A stretch of DNA of 29,789 nucleotides from CAZIWX01 sp964543125 (GCA_964543125.1 CAZIWX010000022.1:1-29789); one strand, 5' to 3'; positions 16,207-25,027 are shown, counted from the first letter of the stretch. Made by a program: numbers and translations. Notes: generated by a model from the letters alone, not told the origin.

Positions 16207-16824
16207 TTAAGAATTCGAGCTGTTCATGTTTTCCAGAGTATCGATCAGATCGATGGATGTTTCTTCCATCCGTACGATCAATTTATCGATCATCCAGGTA
16301 AATATATTCTGCATGACCTGGATGATCATGGCGACGATCAGGCCAAACAGGGTCGTCAACAAGGCTTCTGAAATGCCACTGGCCACAACCGCCGGTGAAA
16401 TATCATTGGCGGCCGCAATGGCATCAAAGGCGCCAACCATTCCGGATACCGTACCGGTAAATCCAAGCATGGGCGCAATGGAAACCGCCGTGGTCAGCCA
16501 GACCATGTTTTTCTCCAGGAAGGACATCTCGATGGAACCGGCGCTTTCAATGGCTTTTTCCACGGCAACCGAGCCCTTGTCGGCCCGGGACAATCCAGCC
16601 AGATAAACCTGAGCAATAGAACCGGGTGTATTCCGGCAAATTTCTATTGCTTCCGCGATACCATTATTCTTTAAAACTTCATCAACTTTTTTCAAAAATG
16701 CATTGGTCGCCATGGTGGTTTTGGTCAGGGTGAACAATCGCTCGAAAACAAAGATCAACGCGATAATAAATACGAAAAGGATCGGCCACATGAACGGTCC
16801 ACCCTTGGAAAAAGCTTCAACCAT
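16207..16824 (-). CDS. exbB: MotA/TolQ/ExbB proton channel family protein
   Basis: A 205-residue ExbB/TolQ-family protein with three membrane segments (~13-30, ~105-127, ~140-168). Conserved features include 'EKNMVWLTTAVSIAPMLGF' then 'TGTVSGMVGAFDAI', followed by 'EALLTTLFGLIVAM', which line the channel. It is the first gene of exbB-exbD-exbD-tonB. ATG 16824 follows a strong AGGAGG ribosome binding site (11 bases away), and a good promoter lies about 50 bases upstream. ExbB versus TolQ is decided by the tonB genes in the operon rather than by sequence. Confidence 0.92.
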   Translation of the reverse strand: MVEAFSKGGPFMWPILFVFIIALIFVFERLFTLTKTTMATNAFLKKVDEVLKNNGIAEAIEICRNTPGSIAQVYLAGLSRADKGSVAVEKAIESAGSIEMSFLEKNMVWLTTAVSIAPMLGFTGTVSGMVGAFDAIAAANDISPAVVASGISEALLTTLFGLIVAMIIQVMQNIFTWMIDKLIVRMEETSIDLIDTLENMNSSNS

Positions 16825-16872
16825 CTAAAAGTCCTCCTAATTATTCGCTTGATTGACGATCATAGTTAATTA

Positions 16873-16901
16873 ATAGTAGATAACGATGCCCCGAAAGTCA
16901 A
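16873..16901 (-). promoter_or_regulatory. Promoter of the exbB-exbD-exbD-tonB operon
   Basis: On the minus strand TTGACT (16901-16896) and TACTAT (16878-16873) are separated by exactly 17 bases, a good sigma70-type match. It lies between the S41 protease stop and exbB, and AGGAGG follows downstream. Confidence 0.7.
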
Positions 16902-16968
16902 TGAAATAAACGTTGGGACCGGTGCTCTAAAACCCACACTAAGGCCTGAAAATGCTGGGTCGGGTAAC

Positions 16969-18564
16969 TTAAAAATAGCCGCCCGCCCGGGCGATTTGGC
17001 GGGCTTCATCCCAGTGTTGCAAAGCCTCGTGAATCTGATTGTCGATCTGAGCCCGGATTTCATACTGTTCATTCCGGCTCCACAATTGCGCCGCCAACTC
17101 GCTTTTCAGGTAATTTTGAATCACAGCCTCATCTTGTGCCAGTTCGGCCCGATCCGTTTTGATGTCCAATGAGTCGCACATGGTGTAGAACCGGTTCAAA
17201 TCTTCATCCGAGAAATGGAACGTTGTACGGAATGCGTTCCAGTCCCTTTTCAAGTCCTGATGCTTGGTGGCGTATTCACTGGCAAAGGTGAAAAAAGGCC
17301 GGGTATGATGCCGCCTGATGTTGGCCGTGGATTTGGTAACCGTTGCCGGAGGCGCCAGGTGCACATCCGGAGTGATGCCGCCGCCCCCATAAACCACCCG
17401 CCCGGCTTTGGTGTGATAAATTGGGAGTTCGGCTAACTTTGCGCTATCAACCTGGCCGTAATCTTTATTATAAATCTCATGATAGTAGTCATCCGCAGCT
17501 CCGTTTTTATACGCTCGCTGAATGAGTCGCCCGCTGGGTGTATAATACCGCGCTACTGTCACCCGGATCGCCGAACCGTCCCGCATGGGATACTGGCGCT
17601 GCACCAGACCTTTCCCAAAGCTGGTTTCCCCGGTAATCAGTGCGCGGTCCAAATCCTGTAGAGATCCGGAAAGAATCTCACTGGCACTGGCCGATGCCCG
17701 GTTAATCATGATCATGACGGGTACTTTTTCGAACTCCGATTTATCGGTGGAAAAATAGTCTTCGTTAGCATTTTTAAGACGGCCCCGGGTGTAAACGATT
17801 TTTTCACCCCCCGGTAAAAAGCTGTCGATAATTTTGACTACTTCATCCAGATAGCCACCGCTGTTGTAGCGGATATCAACCAGCAACTGTTTCATGCCGT
17901 GTTGCTTCAGCTCTTCCACGGCGTCGGTAAACTCTTTAGCCGTAGTAGCCGAAAATCGGTTCATGAGGATATAACCGGTGCTGTCATCCATAAGAAATTT
18001 CGCCAGAACGCTATAAATGGGAATTTTATCCCGAATGATGGTCACATCCAGGGGCTCTTCCGCTCCCGGCCGGACAACGGTCAGTTCGACTTTACTGCCT
18101 TTGGGGCCACGCAACTTTTTAAAAACTTCATCCCGCTTAATCTTGAAAGCTGATTCCCCATCAATCTTTGTGATCTTATCACCCGGATTCAGCAATCCGT
18201 CAGATGGCGAGCCCACAATGGGAGAAATAACGGTGATGTAATTGTCGAGAATATCGAATTCGATCCCGATGCCCTCAAAATTTCCCTTAAAACTTTCATT
18301 GATATTTTTTACGCGATCCGCGGGAATGTAGATCGAGTGCGGGTCCAGCGCATCCATGAGACCGTTGAACGCGCCTTCCATGGTCGAATCCCAATCAACC
18401 GGTTCCACATACTGGGTGTTGATCAGACTAATCATCTCCTGAAAGACGCTGAGCTTCTGATACAGGTCATTTCCGGCTGCGAATATATACTGCCCCTTGG
18501 GCGTGAGTGCAAAGGCACCCACCAATACCAATACAACAACAGTTGCTTTCGTGAAAAATTTCAT
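16969..18564 (-). CDS. C-terminal processing protease, S41 family (CtpA-like)
   Basis: A 531-residue periplasmic serine protease. An N-terminal hydrophobic segment (~7-20) is a signal or anchor. A PDZ domain follows at ~95-175, starting 'GIGIEF' with 'LLNPGDKITKIDG', then the S41 catalytic core. The Ser-Lys dyad is visible: Ser293 in SASASEI and Lys318 in SFGKG, 25 residues apart as in E. coli Prc. After the core, about 130 charged helical residues are not typical of the shortest CtpA proteins. Such enzymes trim or degrade envelope proteins from their C termini. GAGG precedes the ATG. It lies upstream of the exbB operon on the same strand, but that operon has its own promoter, so the link is only positional. 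Confidence 0.92.
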   Translation of the reverse strand: MKFFTKATVVVLVLVGAFALTPKGQYIFAAGNDLYQKLSVFQEMISLINTQYVEPVDWDSTMEGAFNGLMDALDPHSIYIPADRVKNINESFKGNFEGIGIEFDILDNYITVISPIVGSPSDGLLNPGDKITKIDGESAFKIKRDEVFKKLRGPKGSKVELTVVRPGAEEPLDVTIIRDKIPIYSVLAKFLMDDSTGYILMNRFSATTAKEFTDAVEELKQHGMKQLLVDIRYNSGGYLDEVVKIIDSFLPGGEKIVYTRGRLKNANEDYFSTDKSEFEKVPVMIMINRASASASEILSGSLQDLDRALITGETSFGKGLVQRQYPMRDGSAIRVTVARYYTPSGRLIQRAYKNGAADDYYHEIYNKDYGQVDSAKLAELPIYHTKAGRVVYGGGGITPDVHLAPPATVTKSTANIRRHHTRPFFTFASEYATKHQDLKRDWNAFRTTFHFSDEDLNRFYTMCDSLDIKTDRAELAQDEAVIQNYLKSELAAQLWSRNEQYEIRAQIDNQIHEALQHWDEARQIARAGGYF

Positions 18565-18703
18565 ATTACCTCATTAAACGCATTGCAATGGTTTCGTTCC
18601 TTTGCCCCACGGCATTGGCCGCGTAAAATAGGTTATGCAACCAGGTAATAAAAGTACGAGTGTAACCACTTAAAACCGTCATTTAAACTGAAAATTATTA
18701 CGC

Positions 18704-19450
18704 TTAAAATGCTGTATATATAACAATTCGACTAAAAAACGCACTGAAATTGACGGCTGGCGAATCGCTGATTTTTTTCCGGTTATCCAGCTTCCAACTC
18801 CCCTGACCAATATTTTGTAATTCGTAGCCGCCCACCAATTTGATGCCCATCGTTTCAGTGACGCGTAGATTCAAGCCGGCATAAGGTTGGATCAGCGGGG
18901 CCAGGGCTGTTACGGTGTAGCTCTGCCGGGGCGTGGAACCGGTAATGATGTCCTGCCACTGCTCCGAGGAATAAATTGTGGTGACACTCAGGGAAACCGG
19001 CGTAATTCCCAACACCAGTCCCGCCAGCACCGTTAAATGATGGCCGGGATTAAGGGTGAATTCAGGCACCACGCCAAATTGAGACAACTTGAACACCACC
19101 CGTAGTTCGGAAGTGTCCCCGGTCGCCGAACCTGAATAATTACCCTGGCCCATGGTCGCTCCAAATCCCCAGTGGGGTGTAATTCGGGTAAAGCCTTCGA
19201 TTCCCGCAAAAAACATCAGTTTGGCCTTAATACCCGGACTTGGAGACGAGTTGCCGAGGTTGAAATCCGGGTGTAAGGCAGCCAGGCCGGAAAAGGCATT
19301 TTGGTCCAGGACAATGCTATGCAGGGCTAGAGCAGGTCCAAATTCGCCACCAACCTGGAATTTTTGATTTGCGTTAAATTGCCCCTCTAACAGGGCGGCC
19401 GAGAAACTTAACCCGGCTATTAAAACTCGCAAAAACTGTCCAATATTCAT
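18704..19450 (-). CDS. Secreted protein of unknown function, outer-membrane barrel-like
   Basis: A 248-residue protein not assigned to a named family. It begins with a signal peptide-like stretch (hydrophobic ~7-20, possible cleavage near residue 23). The rest alternates polar and hydrophobic residues in short strands with many Gly and aromatics ('GFGATMGQGNYSG', 'HHLTVLAGLVLGI', 'IKLVGGYELQNIGQG') and ends in a Phe, as outer-membrane beta barrels do. About 8-10 strands could be drawn. AGGA lies upstream of the ATG. It is divergent from the large surface-protein gene at 19677, with a 226-base shared upstream region where no convincing promoter was recognised. The barrel idea is inferred from composition. 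Confidence 0.6.
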   Translation of the reverse strand: MNIGQFLRVLIAGLSFSAALLEGQFNANQKFQVGGEFGPALALHSIVLDQNAFSGLAALHPDFNLGNSSPSPGIKAKLMFFAGIEGFTRITPHWGFGATMGQGNYSGSATGDTSELRVVFKLSQFGVVPEFTLNPGHHLTVLAGLVLGITPVSLSVTTIYSSEQWQDIITGSTPRQSYTVTALAPLIQPYAGLNLRVTETMGIKLVGGYELQNIGQGSWKLDNRKKISDSPAVNFSAFFSRIVIYTAF

Positions 19451-19676
19451 CGCGGAAAATTCCTGAAATGTGTTTGACCATTCATCTTTATAATCGGAAA
19501 TTCGCTTCGATTGAAGCTATCCCGGTCTGAATATAGTCACCCCCTTAAAGTTTCACAAATCCTTTAAGAAAGTACTTTAAGTCTACCGAGAGTTTTCTCT
19601 TGCATACAATAATTTAGCCCAATAAATTTTTTGCTGGCTGATTGTGGGTATTGTAATATTAATACGAGTTCCGTAA

Positions 19677-22600
19677 ATGAATTTAAAACTGTCCCGACGA
19701 AATCTTACCCGCGCAATTATTGGGATTGCGGGACTCGTTTTTTATCTGCCTCAAACGCTTCAAGCCACTGAATTTGAACTCACTCAGAATAATCAACCCG
19801 CCCGGGGAGCCCTCCTTAGGCTAAAGAGCGTCGGCGACCTGGACGGCAATGGTATCGAAAACCTGGTGGCTCTGCGCTCCAAGGATGGCTTTAATTCCGA
19901 TCTCGTATATCTTGAAATCGGGGCTGACGGAAAATTAAACGAATTATGGCACTATGCCCTGCCCAAGGGATATCTGGGTGAATGGGTGGACTTCACTATT
20001 AGTGATTTGGATTTGAATGGCCGCCCTGAAATCGTTGCCCTCAGCAATGTTGTAAGCGCTCCTTCCAGTGATCCGGTAAACTGGCTGTATGTCTTTGAAT
20101 GGGACGGGCAAAGCTTTCCGGATAAACCCACCACCGCCTGGGGCTATCAGGATACTCAGGGAATTTACCCCCGCCCAAATCAGATTATTCCGGGTGATCC
20201 GGATGGGGATGGCTATACTGAATTTGCCATAAGCTTCACCTCGCCGGTTCCCCGCATCATGATATTAGAATTTTCCGGCGATTTTGATACACCTTCCTGG
20301 ACCATGGAGTATTACGATCTCCCCGAAATTCTGGCTACCGGCCTCAAGCCGTTTGCTATCGATTTGGCCGATTTAAATGGCGACGGCACTCAGGATGTGG
20401 GGGTGTTCCAGCGCCGGGACACCGACTTGGTCGTTATCCAAATTACTACTAAAGCTGCTGATAAATACGAGGTTAGTAATATCACGACCCTGCCCTTGGA
20501 TTTTAGTCGCGAAGTTGTCCGCCCGGCTGCTCTGGCCTTCGGTGATCTTAGCGCCAACGGCCGCCTGGAGGCGATGGTTGGTACCAATACGGGCAATGTT
20601 TACTTGCTCCAATTCTCCGATATTACCCAGGCGATCTTATCCCATCCGCGGTTGTCGCTCTGGCATACTTTTGAATCAGCCGTCATCGGGTTATCCATTC
20701 TGGATTATAATGGCGACTCGCGTAATGAGATCGTGGCCCAGACTGAAAAAGAACTTTTCCTCCTGGAGCAGATTCGGGTCGGCGACGAACATTTCCCAAA
20801 TTTTGTTTCTATGCTCAATGAACCGGTGAAGCATGTCACTACCGCCTCACCCTTTCTCGGTGGCGTGCTGTACACCACCGAAGAAGATAGTATTCGCACT
20901 GTCACTCAATTCACACCCAGGGATTATGAGGCACAAGTCTATTCCACCAGCCCCAAAGTTCCTTCGAATAAAGTCCCTCGGGGTGTACAACGAGCCGGTG
21001 AAGTCACTCGGGCCGACACCAATCGCGCAGCAAAATTACAGCAAAAGCCCGGTCAGCCCACCCCCATAAAAGCATCGCACAACTATCCCGCTAAACCGGA
21101 TCTGGTTGTGACGGCAGGTGATATATTTGAATATCTCATCCCCCTGAGCGATGATATTGATCTGACCAACATCCAGTTGAAATTCTTGGAATACCCCCGG
21201 GGAATGAAAGTTGGCCGCGATTTTACCCTGCGCTGGCAGACCACTGAAAAAGATTTGGGGTTTCACAAAATCCATTACATTTTCACATCCAACATAGATA
21301 CCGTTTTGTGGCTCTATGTGAATTCACCACCTGTTATTACCTCCCTGGCGCCCGAATACATAGAGGTCGGACATCAGTTTCTATACAAAGTCAGCGCCGA
21401 AGATAAAAATACCGCGGCGATTTTGGATTTTGCTTTAAATATCGCACCGGGTGGTATGCTCATCGACTCCACCGGATTGATCCGGTGGCAACCTACCTCT
21501 ACCCAACTGGATACCCAGTGGGTGGAAGTCAAGGTAAGCGACGGTTTTGCCGTGGACCATCAACGCTTCCCGGTTTATGTAAACAGTCCACCGGTTCTAT
21601 TGCATGAACCTGATGCGATTGCATACTCCAGTGAAGATTATGCCGGGCAAATCGTGTATCTGGATGCCAATCACCCCAATACCGCCCGGGTTGAAGTCCT
21701 CAAACAACCAGACAGCTTGAAAATCAGTTCAAGCGGCGCCGTTTCATGGAAACCCACCCTTGACGATGCCGGATTTCATGATGTTATCTATCAAATCACC
21801 GATGATTATATCTCTCTCACCGACTCGTTTGCCCTGTTTGTCAATGCACCACCCAAGATTATTTCCAAATATTCACCTGACGCCCAAACCGGGAAACTCT
21901 GGACCTATCCGGTTAATGTGAAAGATGCCAATCCGGGACAAACGATTACCTATCTGATACCTCGGAGCACCGCGGCCGGTGTCTCCATAAATCAACGCGG
22001 AATCGTATCCTGGAAACCCACCGTGGATGAAGTTGACAACCAGCAATTTCAAATCTCCGTGAGCGATGGCATGCGGGATGATATCCAAACCGTAACCGTG
22101 TTCGTGAATAATCCACCCCAAATCGACGCTGTTGGGGACTCGCTGGTTACGGTAAATAAACTTTTCGAAACCCAATTACAGGTTACCGACTATAACCAAG
22201 CTCAAAAATTGAGTTATAAGCTAATCGATGGGCCAGACGGCTTGGTGCTATCTTCCACCGGCTTGCTCTCCTGGACACCTGCCATCGGACAGGTTGACGC
22301 TCAAAAGGCGTTGGTTGAGGTTTCAGACGGTATCACTATCACCCAAAAATATCTCCGGTTTATTGTGAATGATCCGCCGGTCATTGTTTCCGCTCCTCCT
22401 CCGACCGCCCAGACGGACGAATTGTATCAGTACCGGCTGGAAGTGAATGATGCTAATCGCTCCCAAACGTTGGCTTACCAAATTATTGCCGGACCGCAAG
22501 GTGTCGGTATTGCTCCCGGTGGTGTCCTGGAGTGGACGCCTACCTTAGATCAGGTAAATCAGCAGGCCATTACCATCAACATCTCGGACGGATTTGTCAA

Positions 22601-22988
22601 AACGAGCCAGTCGTTTACTGTTTTCGTGAATGCACCACCTCAGATCGTTTCCAAACCCAAATTGGTAGCCCTTACCAATTTTGAATATCGCTATAAAATA
22701 GATGCCGCGGATGCCAATGTTGATTCGGTACGTTTCCAGGGAATTCAAATGCCATCCGGGGCGAAACTCAATTCAGAAACCGGTTTAATTCGCTGGGTGC
22801 CCACTCAAGAACAGGAAGGCGTCAATGATATCACCGTCAATGCGGTAGATTCCCATGGCGGCGTCACGGCCCATAGCTTTCAGGTTCATGTCTTTGTGGA
22901 TCCCAAGACACCGTCCTCCCAGCTATCGGCCTTCCTCATTACCTTAACCGGTATCGGTTTAATTTTCGTTTTTACCGTCATTCTTTAA
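19677..22988 (+). CDS. Large surface protein: FG-GAP/VCBS-like propeller, Ig-like repeats, C-terminal membrane anchor
   Basis: A 1103-residue exported protein of unknown function. A signal peptide spans ~1-30. Residues ~45-360 contain six calcium-loop-like motifs of the D-x-D/N-x-N/D-G type (DLDGNGIEN at 54-62, DLDLNGRPE at 110-118, DPDGDGYTE near 174-182, DLNGDGTQD at 232-240, then 290-298 and 343-351), as in FG-GAP/VCBS propellers of integrin type. A Pro/Thr-rich linker follows. After one degenerate module come six Ig-like (He_PIG type) modules, each opening with V-N-x-P-P at residues 548, 635, 722, 810, 897 and 984, a strict 87-88-residue period. The end is one hydrophobic helix (~1081-1102) with almost nothing after it. 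It probably displays binding modules outside the cytoplasm; partner unknown. No T9SS-type tail is seen. Confidence 0.85.
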   Translation: MNLKLSRRNLTRAIIGIAGLVFYLPQTLQATEFELTQNNQPARGALLRLKSVGDLDGNGIENLVALRSKDGFNSDLVYLEIGADGKLNELWHYALPKGYLGEWVDFTISDLDLNGRPEIVALSNVVSAPSSDPVNWLYVFEWDGQSFPDKPTTAWGYQDTQGIYPRPNQIIPGDPDGDGYTEFAISFTSPVPRIMILEFSGDFDTPSWTMEYYDLPEILATGLKPFAIDLADLNGDGTQDVGVFQRRDTDLVVIQITTKAADKYEVSNITTLPLDFSREVVRPAALAFGDLSANGRLEAMVGTNTGNVYLLQFSDITQAILSHPRLSLWHTFESAVIGLSILDYNGDSRNEIVAQTEKELFLLEQIRVGDEHFPNFVSMLNEPVKHVTTASPFLGGVLYTTEEDSIRTVTQFTPRDYEAQVYSTSPKVPSNKVPRGVQRAGEVTRADTNRAAKLQQKPGQPTPIKASHNYPAKPDLVVTAGDIFEYLIPLSDDIDLTNIQLKFLEYPRGMKVGRDFTLRWQTTEKDLGFHKIHYIFTSNIDTVLWLYVNSPPVITSLAPEYIEVGHQFLYKVSAEDKNTAAILDFALNIAPGGMLIDSTGLIRWQPTSTQLDTQWVEVKVSDGFAVDHQRFPVYVNSPPVLLHEPDAIAYSSEDYAGQIVYLDANHPNTARVEVLKQPDSLKISSSGAVSWKPTLDDAGFHDVIYQITDDYISLTDSFALFVNAPPKIISKYSPDAQTGKLWTYPVNVKDANPGQTITYLIPRSTAAGVSINQRGIVSWKPTVDEVDNQQFQISVSDGMRDDIQTVTVFVNNPPQIDAVGDSLVTVNKLFETQLQVTDYNQAQKLSYKLIDGPDGLVLSSTGLLSWTPAIGQVDAQKALVEVSDGITITQKYLRFIVNDPPVIVSAPPPTAQTDELYQYRLEVNDANRSQTLAYQIIAGPQGVGIAPGGVLEWTPTLDQVNQQAITINISDGFVKTSQSFTVFVNAPPQIVSKPKLVALTNFEYRYKIDAADANVDSVRFQGIQMPSGAKLNSETGLIRWVPTQEQEGVNDITVNAVDSHGGVTAHSFQVHVFVDPKTPSSQLSAFLITLTGIGLIFVFTVIL

Positions 22989-23062
22989 ATACCAGTTGGT
23001 TGGCACGGTGGGGCCTGACATTGGTCAGCTTCGATAGCCGGATCAATAAAAACCGGTTTCAC

Positions 23063-23106
23063 CAACTATATCATATTGATATAATACTATCAATATGATA
23101 TAGTTG
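23063..23106. repeat. Perfect 18-bp inverted repeat with 8-base spacer
   Basis: CAACTATATCATATTGAT (23063-23080) is followed after ATAATACT by its exact reverse complement (23089-23106). It lies in the 245-base gap between the large surface protein and the PDZ protein. No T run follows on either strand in the usual terminator position, so a plain rho-independent terminator is unlikely; a regulator site, an RNA hairpin or a small mobile repeat remain possible. Confidence 0.8.
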
Positions 23107-23233
23107 AATCGTCCAAAACACTTTGCAAATGATAATGCACCATCTTGTATATCTGTACCTTACAGTGATTTAACAGAATTGGCATGATGCTTGACTTTAT
23201 ACCGGGAGCATTAAAAACAGAAAGGAAACACGC

Positions 23234-24496
23234 ATGCGACTAGTAGTTAATAATTCAATCATCCTCACCCTTGCTTTTTTCGCCGGCATCGCCGGTCCGG
23301 TTAAAGGCCAGGATGTCAATAACCAGAATGAGACAAAAAAATCGGTTAAGGTCGTACTTGAACAGACCGATACGGCTCAAGCTAACGCAGTAAAAGCTGC
23401 CATGCAGGCTGAGAAACAAAGGCTGAAAACCATCAAGTTGGGTGGTGGAATGACCTGGGTCGGCGACAGCATGGAAGTTTCGGAAAATCTGCGGAACACG
23501 CCCAAGCTGGGAGTTTATTTGGAGAATCTGGATTTCGAGGAAGCCTACCAGCGGCATTATCCCTATAACTATGGCGTCCTGGTAACCGGTGTGGTCAAGG
23601 GTGGCGGCGCCGATCAAGCGGGCATCATGGAAGGTGATATCATCATGACTTTCGATACAACCCGGGTTCAGTATGAGAATCACATGGTGCGCTTAATTCA
23701 CAGTAAACATGTGGGTGACACCCTGCCAATCACTATTTTCCGCGATGAAAAACAGATCGCTGTAAATGTCACCTTAACCGGCTCGCAGACAGCCGGTGGT
23801 GAACTAACCGGTGGTTTCACTTTTTCATCCGGTAACCGGAAAGTATCCGTTGGTTATGGCGCCGGTGGCTGGACCCCCATGTGGTTGCAACAAGACCTCA
23901 CTGATATCAATGGTGTTTTGACAAAGGTTGGATTCAACGATATTGGCAAGGGCGGCCTCCTGCTACAAGGTGGCGGTGGCCATGGTAATGTGGGCAACGG
24001 CTGGTTTATAGGTGGTCAGGGCTGGGGTTATTCCATTGATCGTAAGATTGGTGTTTCGGTCTACGATACTCAGGTAACCCGCCACATGGAATTCAAAATG
24101 GGAATGGGTGGCTTTACCCTGGATAAACGATTTGCTTTGAGTAGAAAAGTCATCCCCTCCCTGGGAATCATGGTGGGTGGCGGTTCCTATGGTTTGAAAG
24201 TACAACAAACAGCCGGTGATTATAATTGGGATTCATTGGGCACCGGTCTTGCAAGTTCGTCGAATAATTCAATTGACCTGAGTCGTGATTTTATGGTGGT
24301 TCAACCACGAATCGACTTGTTATTTCGGGTTCTGCCCTGGATGTCAATCAAAGTCCAGGCAGGCTATGTCTATGGCTATTCCTGGCACAAGGGCTGGAAA
24401 TCCAATATAGGCAATGATGCCTATACGATTAACAACGCACCCGATACGCCTTTGGAAGGTCCAACCGCTTCGGTTGGCCTGTGGTTCGGCTTTTAA
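23234..24496 (+). CDS. Secreted PDZ-domain protein with a barrel-like C-terminal half
   Basis: A 420-residue protein. The signal peptide is ~1-25 (cleavage near VKGQ). Residues ~90-180 form a PDZ domain: 'LGVYLENLDF', 'GVLVTGVVKGGGADQAGI', 'MEGDIIMTFD' and 'GDTLPITIFRD' follow the fold's order. There is no S1 or S41 catalytic domain attached. The second half (~195-420) is rich in Gly and aromatics, with short alternating strands ('GWFIGGQGWGYSID', 'HMEFKMGMGGFTLDKRF', 'SIKVQAGYVYGYSW'), and ends GLWFGF, the aromatic C-terminal mark of outer-membrane barrels. The combination of a periplasmic PDZ with an outer-membrane-like barrel is unusual. AAAGGA precedes the ATG. The PDZ call is firm; the barrel is inference. 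Confidence 0.75.
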   Translation: MRLVVNNSIILTLAFFAGIAGPVKGQDVNNQNETKKSVKVVLEQTDTAQANAVKAAMQAEKQRLKTIKLGGGMTWVGDSMEVSENLRNTPKLGVYLENLDFEEAYQRHYPYNYGVLVTGVVKGGGADQAGIMEGDIIMTFDTTRVQYENHMVRLIHSKHVGDTLPITIFRDEKQIAVNVTLTGSQTAGGELTGGFTFSSGNRKVSVGYGAGGWTPMWLQQDLTDINGVLTKVGFNDIGKGGLLLQGGGGHGNVGNGWFIGGQGWGYSIDRKIGVSVYDTQVTRHMEFKMGMGGFTLDKRFALSRKVIPSLGIMVGGGSYGLKVQQTAGDYNWDSLGTGLASSSNNSIDLSRDFMVVQPRIDLLFRVLPWMSIKVQAGYVYGYSWHKGWKSNIGNDAYTINNAPDTPLEGPTASVGLWFGF

Positions 24497-24540
24497 AGCC
24501 TTTGAAATTACTATAAATGTTTGAAATCTCCAGCATCTCT

Positions 24541-24585
24541 TGTCCACGCGGGGCACCCTTTTCGCCTGGGAGTGCCCTGCGGACA
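24541..24585. other. GC-rich imperfect hairpin in the gap before the small membrane protein
   Basis: GGGCAC (24551-24556) pairs with GTGCCC (24572-24577), and outside it CGC with GCG and TGTC with GACA, with small bulges: about 13-14 pairs in all. It follows the PDZ gene by 44 bases and could end that transcript or structure the leader of the next gene. No T run follows. Confidence 0.4.
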
Positions 24586-24612
24586 GGGGAGCTCATTATT
24601 GGCCGGGGGAGA

Positions 24613-24639
24613 ATGACCATGTTAGGCGAAACAGTTTAA
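24613..24639 (+). CDS. Possible nine-codon leader peptide
   Basis: ATG-ACC-ATG through TAA encodes MTMLGETV. A purine-rich GGGGGAG lies just before the ATG, and the stop overlaps the A-rich start of the strong ribosome binding site of the next gene, 17 bases before its ATG. It could be an upstream coupling frame; it is too short to be supported by sequence alone. Confidence 0.2.
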   Translation: MTMLGETV

Positions 24640-24655
24640 AAAGGAGAATCAAACC

Positions 24656-24871
24656 ATGAATACTACCCAGCCGATCCGAAAGCGTTCAACCCCAATGCTT
24701 GTGCTGGCAATCCTGGCCTTCGCTTTTTCATTCCTGGCATACGGGGGCAGTGAGTCCGGTTTGCGTTTTTTTCTCTGGCGGGATCAACCGTTTGTTGCAG
24801 CAGCGCTGCTCGTGGTGGCCGCCGTCCTGTTCTGGCTCTGGTGGCGGGGAGCAGGCTCGAAGGCCGCCTGA
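24656..24871 (+). CDS. Small membrane protein of unknown function, two helices
   Basis: A 71-residue protein with a basic N terminus (PIRKRS), a first hydrophobic helix (~13-29), a short polar loop and a second helix (~45-63) ending WLWW, then a basic tail. Both ends should face the cytoplasm. A strong AAGGAG ribosome binding site lies 9 bases before the ATG, the main support for translation. No family was recognised. It stands between the PDZ protein and the DUF4390 operon, 173 bases before the latter. Confidence 0.65.
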   Translation: MNTTQPIRKRSTPMLVLAILAFAFSFLAYGGSESGLRFFLWRDQPFVAAALLVVAAVLFWLWWRGAGSKAA

Positions 24872-24950
24872 CCGTTATTTTACAGTCCTATCAAGCCGGG
24901 CCTTAAAGGAGCCTAGTAGGTCTGGCTTTCTTCCCAGGATGCCCATTCAA

Positions 24951-24990
24951 CAACCCATGGCCGGTTTCACTAACCAAAGACCATGGGTTG
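24951..24990. other. Hairpin 1 in the leader of the DUF4390-ntrYX operon
   Basis: CAACCCATGG (24951-24960) pairs perfectly with CCATGGGTTG (24981-24990), and GGTT/AACC inside the 20-base loop can extend the structure. It may end transcription from the left or act as a protein site; no strong T run follows. Confidence 0.5.
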
Positions 24991-25002
24991 ACTATATTTG
25001 TG

Positions 25003-25027
25003 AATGCCGGGACACCTCCCCGGCATT
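25003..25027. other. Hairpin 2 just upstream of the DUF4390 gene
   Basis: AATGCCGGG (25003-25011) pairs perfectly with CCCGGCATT (25019-25027) around a 7-base loop. It ends 17 bases before the ATG of the next gene, so in RNA it would lie right at the ribosome entry region, which has no good Shine-Dalgarno sequence. Confidence 0.5.

Noticed and set aside
22997..23016. Sigma54-like TTGGCACG after the large surface protein gene
   Set aside because: The -12 part reads GGCC instead of TTGC; the match is incomplete and more than 200 bases from the next gene.
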